A DNA stretch of 64,000 nt, from NCBI RefSeq assembly GCF_963855985.1, contig NC_087097.1, positions 9,643,001 through 9,707,000 of the forward strand, in the 5' to 3' direction. The position numbers and the translations under genes were made by a program. This DNA is from Ostrinia nubilalis. Its lineage: Eukaryota; Arthropoda; Insecta; Lepidoptera; Crambidae. A model generated the notes under the pieces. It searched no databases, had not been told where the DNA came from, and worked only from the letters and a program-made list of their open reading frames with translations. This document shows, piece after piece, positions 58,488-64,000 of the stretch (within the stretch, counting starts at the first letter, position 1; each line of letters starts with the position of its first letter).

Positions 58488-59484
58488 TTGGGATGTTTTT
58501 ACTACCAATAATCAAGCTAAAGTTCTGTTTGATAAAATGATTATTTATTTTTTGTGTTAAAAAGGTGATGTGTTCAGTTAATCATTTTACATTTATTTGC
58601 AAAATGTAGAATATTAAGAACACATAAGCAAGTTTTAAAAGACAAACAGTACAAAACAACAGCTAAAACAAATATTTTTTAATGTAATTAATTAATTACA
58701 CTGTATGTTTTGTATTATTTAGCTAAATAAATATTGCATTCATTCATAATTTAGTGAATAATTATTGTTATTTGTGTACTCTATGATATGAGCACTAAGA
58801 TTTAGCAAGACTTGTGAAAACATTGTGTTTTGCTCTTAAATGATTTTTATTAAATTGAACTAATAAACATAATTTGTAAAATTGGTATAAAAGAGTAATA
58901 ACACCTTATCAAGCATTGAAATATTATGTCGTCGAAACTTGGCCTACTTTATTTAAATTTAACAGATGATAACCACACTTAACTTGTCAAGCTAGTATGA
59001 GTAGTAAATGAGACACAATACAATTAATAGCAGTTGCAACTGTCTCTACATTCTAATGGGTATTTTACTCTTACATTGTACCATGTCTGGATGCTTTAAC
59101 AGCAATTTAATTCTTGTAAATAGTTTGATAATAATAAAAATGAATTTATTGCTCACTACAAAAATAATGTCAAATAAGTATGACAGTTTAAGAAAAAGAT
59201 AAATTATTTTATGAATGATAGACCCTCTAATTAATTTGTCATGCACCAAATTAAAATTGGTACATACCTGTACTGCCTGTACATACCTCAGAATACTAAA
59301 ATTATTAAAATATTTTTTTACATGCTCCACACAATTATGTTGCACATGCATTACATTAATAATTGTTTTGTCGATGAGCCCATGTAGTTGTAAATGTTCA
59401 GTATAAAATTCATAATACATAATAATAATTATGCTAAATATGATTAAATTCTATTCAATTTCTTCTCCAAATTAGATGGTAGAT
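58488..59484. other. AT-rich intergenic or intronic DNA
   Basis: Overlapping ORFs on both strands at 59.0-59.4 kb are an effect of base composition. Nothing recognised. Confidence 0.3.
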
Positions 59485-61742
59485 CTGCCGCACAATTTAT
59501 AAACGCAGTAAGTACCACTTACTGCATTTATGATTGTTTTGAATATTCTAAATCCTGACATCGCGATCTATAAGAATCAAAGACCCGTTTTTTTCTATCT
59601 ATCTTAGAACGGAAGATACATATTATCATAAACGCAGTAAAGAGCATATTTTAGGTTTCTTCACATACTATGTTAGCAGTAAGAGCACATAATAACTTAA
59701 TATTACGTGAATACTCGCGCTCACTTAATTTGCTACACAGTAATAGTGCAGTATGTACCAATTACATCATTCTTATTATGTTTCTACAATTGTTAAGTTC
59801 ACCTTGCACATAGTATATGTGCAGTAATTCCACTTAAACACACACTGATATTATGTTTCCATAGGAAAAACAGATAACTCGTACTTAATATTAATGCAGT
59901 AATTACAATTATACTGCGTACATACTAAGGATTGTCAGAGTGCTGCCTAGGTGTTAACATGTTATGAACGCAGTGACTGACTCTTACGTTATTGGAAGAA
60001 GTTGAAAACCTGTCACAAATCTAGCCGAAGACCCAAGAGCTAGATTGAACCGACACTATCCTACCGAAGATATCCCGGACGTGTCTGTACGAGATTAGAA
60101 TGGCTCTCAAACAGCTGAAAAACAACAAGGCACCGGGCGATGATGGAATGATGGAACGGCTGAGCTTCTGAAAGCAGGCGGAACGCCGGTACTAAAGGCT
60201 CTTTAGAAGCTATTCAATTCTGTCATCCTTGAGGGAAAAACGCCTACGGCATGGCACAGAAGTGTGGTGATACTCTTCTTCAAAAAAGGCAACAAAACCT
60301 TGTTGAAGAATTTATTTTTTACCCATCTCACTTCTGATTCTGTTTTTGAGAGTCATCACGAATGGTTTCCGAAACAAACCGGTTTCCGATAAGGCTTTAG
60401 TACGATAGACCACATACTTATCTATGGCAGAAAACTGAGGAGAATAATCAGCAACTTTGTCTGGCATTTGTGGTCTATGAGAAAGACTTCTCTCTTCAAG
60501 CTACAGTCTCTCCAACGGTGCCAAATTTACTATAGATATAATCGTTGAAGGGCTTGTACGAAAACGCCACAATGTCAGTCCGTCTCCGGGATCAGGACTC
60601 CAGTTGCAGCGAGGGGTCAGACAGGGATATGTCATATTTCTAAAACTGTTCACTACCACCCTGGAAGATGTTTTCAAGCTTCTGGACTGGAGCGGATTGG
60701 GAATAAATATCTTCGGCGAGTACATCACCCATCTTTGATTCTCGGACGATATCGTAATCATGGCTGAGACCGTGGAGGATCTAAGCTCAATGCTCGATTG
60801 CCTCAATAGAGCCTCTCAACAAATGGGTCTTTAATGGACAAGACAAAAATCATGTCAAATGCTATGTTGTACCCACTCCTCTGAAGATTGGAGACACTAT
60901 AAGTTGTCTGATGGCCGCTGGGGCAGGAAAGTTCTTGAGTGGCGAATACGAGCTGGAAGACGCAGCGTGGGCAAGCCTCCCACTAGGTGGACCGATGATC
61001 TGGTGAAGGTCGCGGCAGGTGCCTGTATGCGAGCGGCACAGGACCGGTCTTTGTGGAAATCCTTGGGGGAGGCCGTTGTCCAGCAGTGGACGAAACGAAC
61101 GACCGAGTCTTTATTTCATTAGATTGGTATATTAAGATCTAAAAGTGGGTGCTATATCTTAATTTTTGATAGAATAACAAGCGATCTCAGCAATTATTTT
61201 GTAATACTTGTTTCATTTACCCCTTGGTCATTTGGGAAAGTTCAACATGAAAGCGTTATTGGCTTATAATAAGCGCATTATAATTGTATTGTTACTGCGC
61301 ATTTAAAGTTTTGATAAATTATTTTGATTCACACTCCCACTCATAAATGCAGTAACTTGTAAAGATACGGCGCATATATTACGTTGTAAGAACTAAAATT
61401 TAAATCAATCATTTAACACATGTACCGTAAGTAACGAAAACTACTGATAAACGCAGTAAGGAACAATCATACTGCATTCATGGGTAGTAAGTATCGAACG
61501 AAAACTTAGTTAATCCATAACATAAACAGTTTTTTAATAATTTTAAATACAAAATATTAATTAAAATACAAAAACCTCATATCAAAATAAACTTTGAGTT
61601 TAGCTCTATAAGCCCATATATTTTTTTTTACAAATATTTGCGTAACTAATTGTAGACACCCCAAAATAAAATTTCAACTTTGATCGCGTTTTTCTCGAAA
61701 CTGTTCACGTGTTACTTACTGCGTTTATAAATTGTGCGGCAG
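59485..61742. mobile_element. TIR element of 2.26 kb, 4-bp target duplication, carrying an RTE fragment
   Basis: CTGCCGCACAATTTATAAAC, then GCAGTAAGTA, at 59485 is inverted at the right end (to 61742). AGAT flanks both sides (59481-59484, 61743-61746). The motif GCAGTAA, often as AAACGCAGTAA, recurs at least nine times in the subterminal regions in both orientations. No transposase ORF. Same design as the element at 54898-56956 but different termini. Confidence 0.8.
60009..61122 (+). pseudogene. RTE-type LINE remnant with internal deletion
   Basis: Begins with RMALKQLKNNKAPGDDGM (fingers block), then AWHRSVVILFFKKGN, TGFR..FSTIDHI, VRQGYVIF and FSDDIVIMAETVEDL (catalytic box changed from ADD to SDD). 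A deletion then joins to DGRWGRKVLEWRIRAGRRSV, GKPPTRWTDDLVKVAAG and WKSLGEAVVQQWT. Several stops and frame changes. It sits inside the 2.26-kb TIR element. Confidence 0.9.
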
Positions 61743-61746
61743 AGAT

Positions 61747-63692
61747 GTACACTTATCTAGTTAAAACTTCAAACTTAATTCAAAATAATGTGCATGCTTT
61801 GTCAATAAACCTGTTTAGTTACATAGGCTTAGCAACATACAGAGCGCAAAAGCGCATGGTTCCGAAACGTAGTAACTATAGGTACACGCATTCGGAATAA
61901 ATCGTGACCATGAACGATAGTTGCCATACGTTAGATTTTTTAACATGACTGACGCCCGTTCGAGGCTCGCCGCATGTTCAATGCACAATGCACGCACGGT
62001 GCACATCATCATGGCCATCATGGTGATCTTTCTATGATTGATATGTACAGATGCACGTGTAGCGACCATATTACGCTTTGAAAGCATTTGAAATACCGAT
62101 TCCCATTAATATTCACGTAAATTATCTTTGTAAAATTGACCAAAAATACTAGAGGAGTGAAATTAAAGTAACACGGCATTTAGCCTAGTTCGACCGTAAA
62201 GTCCTAAATTCTGTCCAACAGTCCAACCGATAAGAGAACCTGATTTGCTTTTCGTATCTATACGTAGAAAGGAGAGCTGTTACTACTCGTAGTCTAAATA
62301 AATTGAGTTCTCTCCTAGTCTTGTAGTTGATCGTTGTATTCTTATCACATTGCCGACTGTGTATATCATCTCGTGACGCAATTGCTGATACGGCTTCAAC
62401 AAGGCCCCTCCCTCAATACTGTTTAAATAGAATTACATGCTGGTTCATTGGATATTAATTAATGATTTGGGACCAAAACGTGATGAGTCGACGTGCGTGT
62501 GTGATTGACGAACGAGTTCGGTTTGAGGTATTGTTGCCCGAACCGAACTAACAAAAAGAACACATGTGTGTTAAATTTTGAAATAATGTAATAATAAATT
62601 ATCCCAAAAAAGTGTCCGCAGCTCACATTACGACAGACAAGGCAAGCACCAGTGGGGGCAATTTTTTTGAAGTTTAAAAATAACTTATGTTTTCTGACGG
62701 GTCCCTAATGATGACATTAATTTTAATGAATTATGTTGCCTTTAATTCAATTCATAGCAAGTTGGAATAGAAAGTTTAGGAAACTTTGGAAACGCGACTG
62801 TTTTAATACCTACCTAAACTGCGCTATTAATTCTGTTCGGTTTCGGATAAGTTCAACAGTTTTATTTTTTAAAACCAAAGTTATCACTGCGATATTATTA
62901 TTCTTAACTGCATGCCGCAACGATAAACTTACACATTTTACTCGTAGAAGTATCAGTTTCAAATTGCGCATCAAAATTCCTCTTCGTCGTATTGCACCAT
63001 CAACTCTTTATTTGACACATACATTCTGCAGCAACGATCGCAGTGGAATCCTGTAGTAAAAGTTAAGAAATTCTTAAGGGATAGCTACGTGTGCTTGGTG
63101 CGTTAGTGTCAGTCTAAGCTCGTGAGGTAATGGCATAAAGTAATTATGTATACCTAATTCAAGAAACTTTTACGCTTTTGCGTGCACGAGTCCAGTTGTT
63201 GTTGTTTTGCACAGTGAGGGGTCATCATCATGTCTGGCTAAAACATGTTTACAAAAACAGGCTAATTTAGAAAGATGAGAACTTAATGTTTTTCGGGCGA
63301 CGGGCGAATGGGTTTGTAATCGTAATCTTATCAGCTTGATCACAAGGCTTGATATTTATGAAGGGGGGCGCGTTATTTTTGTCTATCAGATTTTGAGATA
63401 TAGCCTAGTTAGGGCAGATTTTATCACTTCTTTTAACGATTGTATTCTTGTGGTATTATTAACACCTGAACGGGCATCGTTGACGGGGTTGTCATAGAGA
63501 CATGTTTAGTTCATCTGATTTTCTTATGTAGACTAGAGACGTTCCCGTCAGCGCGCGATTATAATTTCCATAAATTATGCTCCAGCTGCGGTTTCTTGAA
63601 ACGAAACATAGAAAGGATAAGTCATTTCCTTTTTTTCCCAGTCTTAAAAAATCTTTGAGGACTTCCCACAGCACCGCGTCATTATTATCCCA
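61747..63692. other. Intergenic or intronic DNA without recognised genes
   Basis: The ORF at 62733-63056 (107 codons, Arg/Phe-rich) has no motif I know and is probably chance. No repeat with clear ends. Confidence 0.3.
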
Positions 63693-64000
63693 TCAAAAAC
63701 AATACTTGTCAAAAAAACCAAGTCTCGCAACTCAGTTGTTCTACGGTAAAAAGTTGTGAGATCCATGTAATACCAAGTCCAGGCCAGAAAATCTTTAACG
63801 TTTTACATAAATTATTGACTTGGCCATCGCACTAAATAATTTAATTTACACGTGTTTTCATGCGATGGCCAAGTCAATATATTTATGTAAAACGTTAAAG
63901 ATTTCCTGGCCTGGACTTGGTATTACATGGATCTCACAACTTTTTACCGTAGAACAACTGAGTTGCGAGACTTGGTTTTTTTGACAAGTATTGTTTTTGA
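63693..64000. repeat. Near-perfect foldback, arms at least 139 bp, loop 29 bp
   Basis: 63693-63831 is the reverse complement of 63861-64000 with one substitution and one single-base indel. The loop is 63832-63860. The right arm is cut by the window end while the left arm has more sequence beyond 63693, so the true arms may be longer. Either a large foldback transposon or an assembly inversion from an unsplit hairpin read. Confidence 0.9.

Noticed and set aside
62733..63056. 107-codon plus-strand ORF
   Set aside because: No motif, no splice context and composition of AT-rich noncoding DNA.

Overview
The window reads as a nuclear chromosome segment from a moth or butterfly (Lepidoptera). The sequence is AT-rich, genes have short exons with GT/AG introns, and the host genes are ordinary metazoan housekeeping genes. 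The transposon complement is typical of Lepidoptera: Lep1-like Helitrons ending in CTAG, tRNA-derived SINEs, RTE and Jockey LINE pieces, and many TIR elements. All calls come from reading the sequence; no database search was run.

Layout. 1-6.6 kb: the 3' part of a Ty3/gypsy retrotransposon, followed by a stack of transposons inserted inside one another. 7.3-11.5 kb (+): a five-exon trypsin-like serine protease. 13.4-17.8 kb (-): an eight-exon class I phosphatidylinositol transfer protein (PITP) with an 8-nt microexon and a last intron filled by nested DNA transposons. 18.6-19.8 kb (-): TRAPPC13, one coding exon with a 1-nt frameshift. 20.4-29.9 kb (-): a nearly complete P-element-like THAP transposase gene, cut by a Helitron in its coding sequence and by two TA-target TIR elements in its fourth intron. 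31.2-33.6 kb (+): Derlin-2, with a TTAA-flanked piggyBac-type element in intron 3. 35.8-42.3 kb (-): a PPTC7-type mitochondrial PP2C phosphatase, preceded on the same strand by a 60-codon membrane-type small ORF. 43.3-46.1 kb (+): an intronless AP-2 alpha-adaptin gene. 48.8-51.1 kb (-): an INO80E-like chromatin-remodeller subunit. 52.2-64 kb: mostly transposons (a fresh 5'-truncated LINE, two 2-kb TIR elements each carrying an RTE fragment, a Helitron), one orphan first coding exon at 57.5 kb, and a near-perfect 140-bp foldback that runs into the window end.

The host genes do not form one pathway. Derlin-2, TRAPPC13, AP-2 alpha and PITP all act in the ER, Golgi and endocytic membrane system, but their adjacency looks like chance. 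Splice phases were checked exon by exon for the protease, PITP, P transposase, Derlin-2, PPTC7 and INO80E; every model closes in frame (272, 298, 932, 242, 305 and 264 residues, the P transposase after leaving out the Helitron).

I found no clearly new biological system. The strongest leads are the P-element-like gene whose reading frame is restored when the Helitron is left out, the small ORF upstream of PPTC7, the PITP microexon, and the family of 2-kb TIR elements with 4-bp target duplications.
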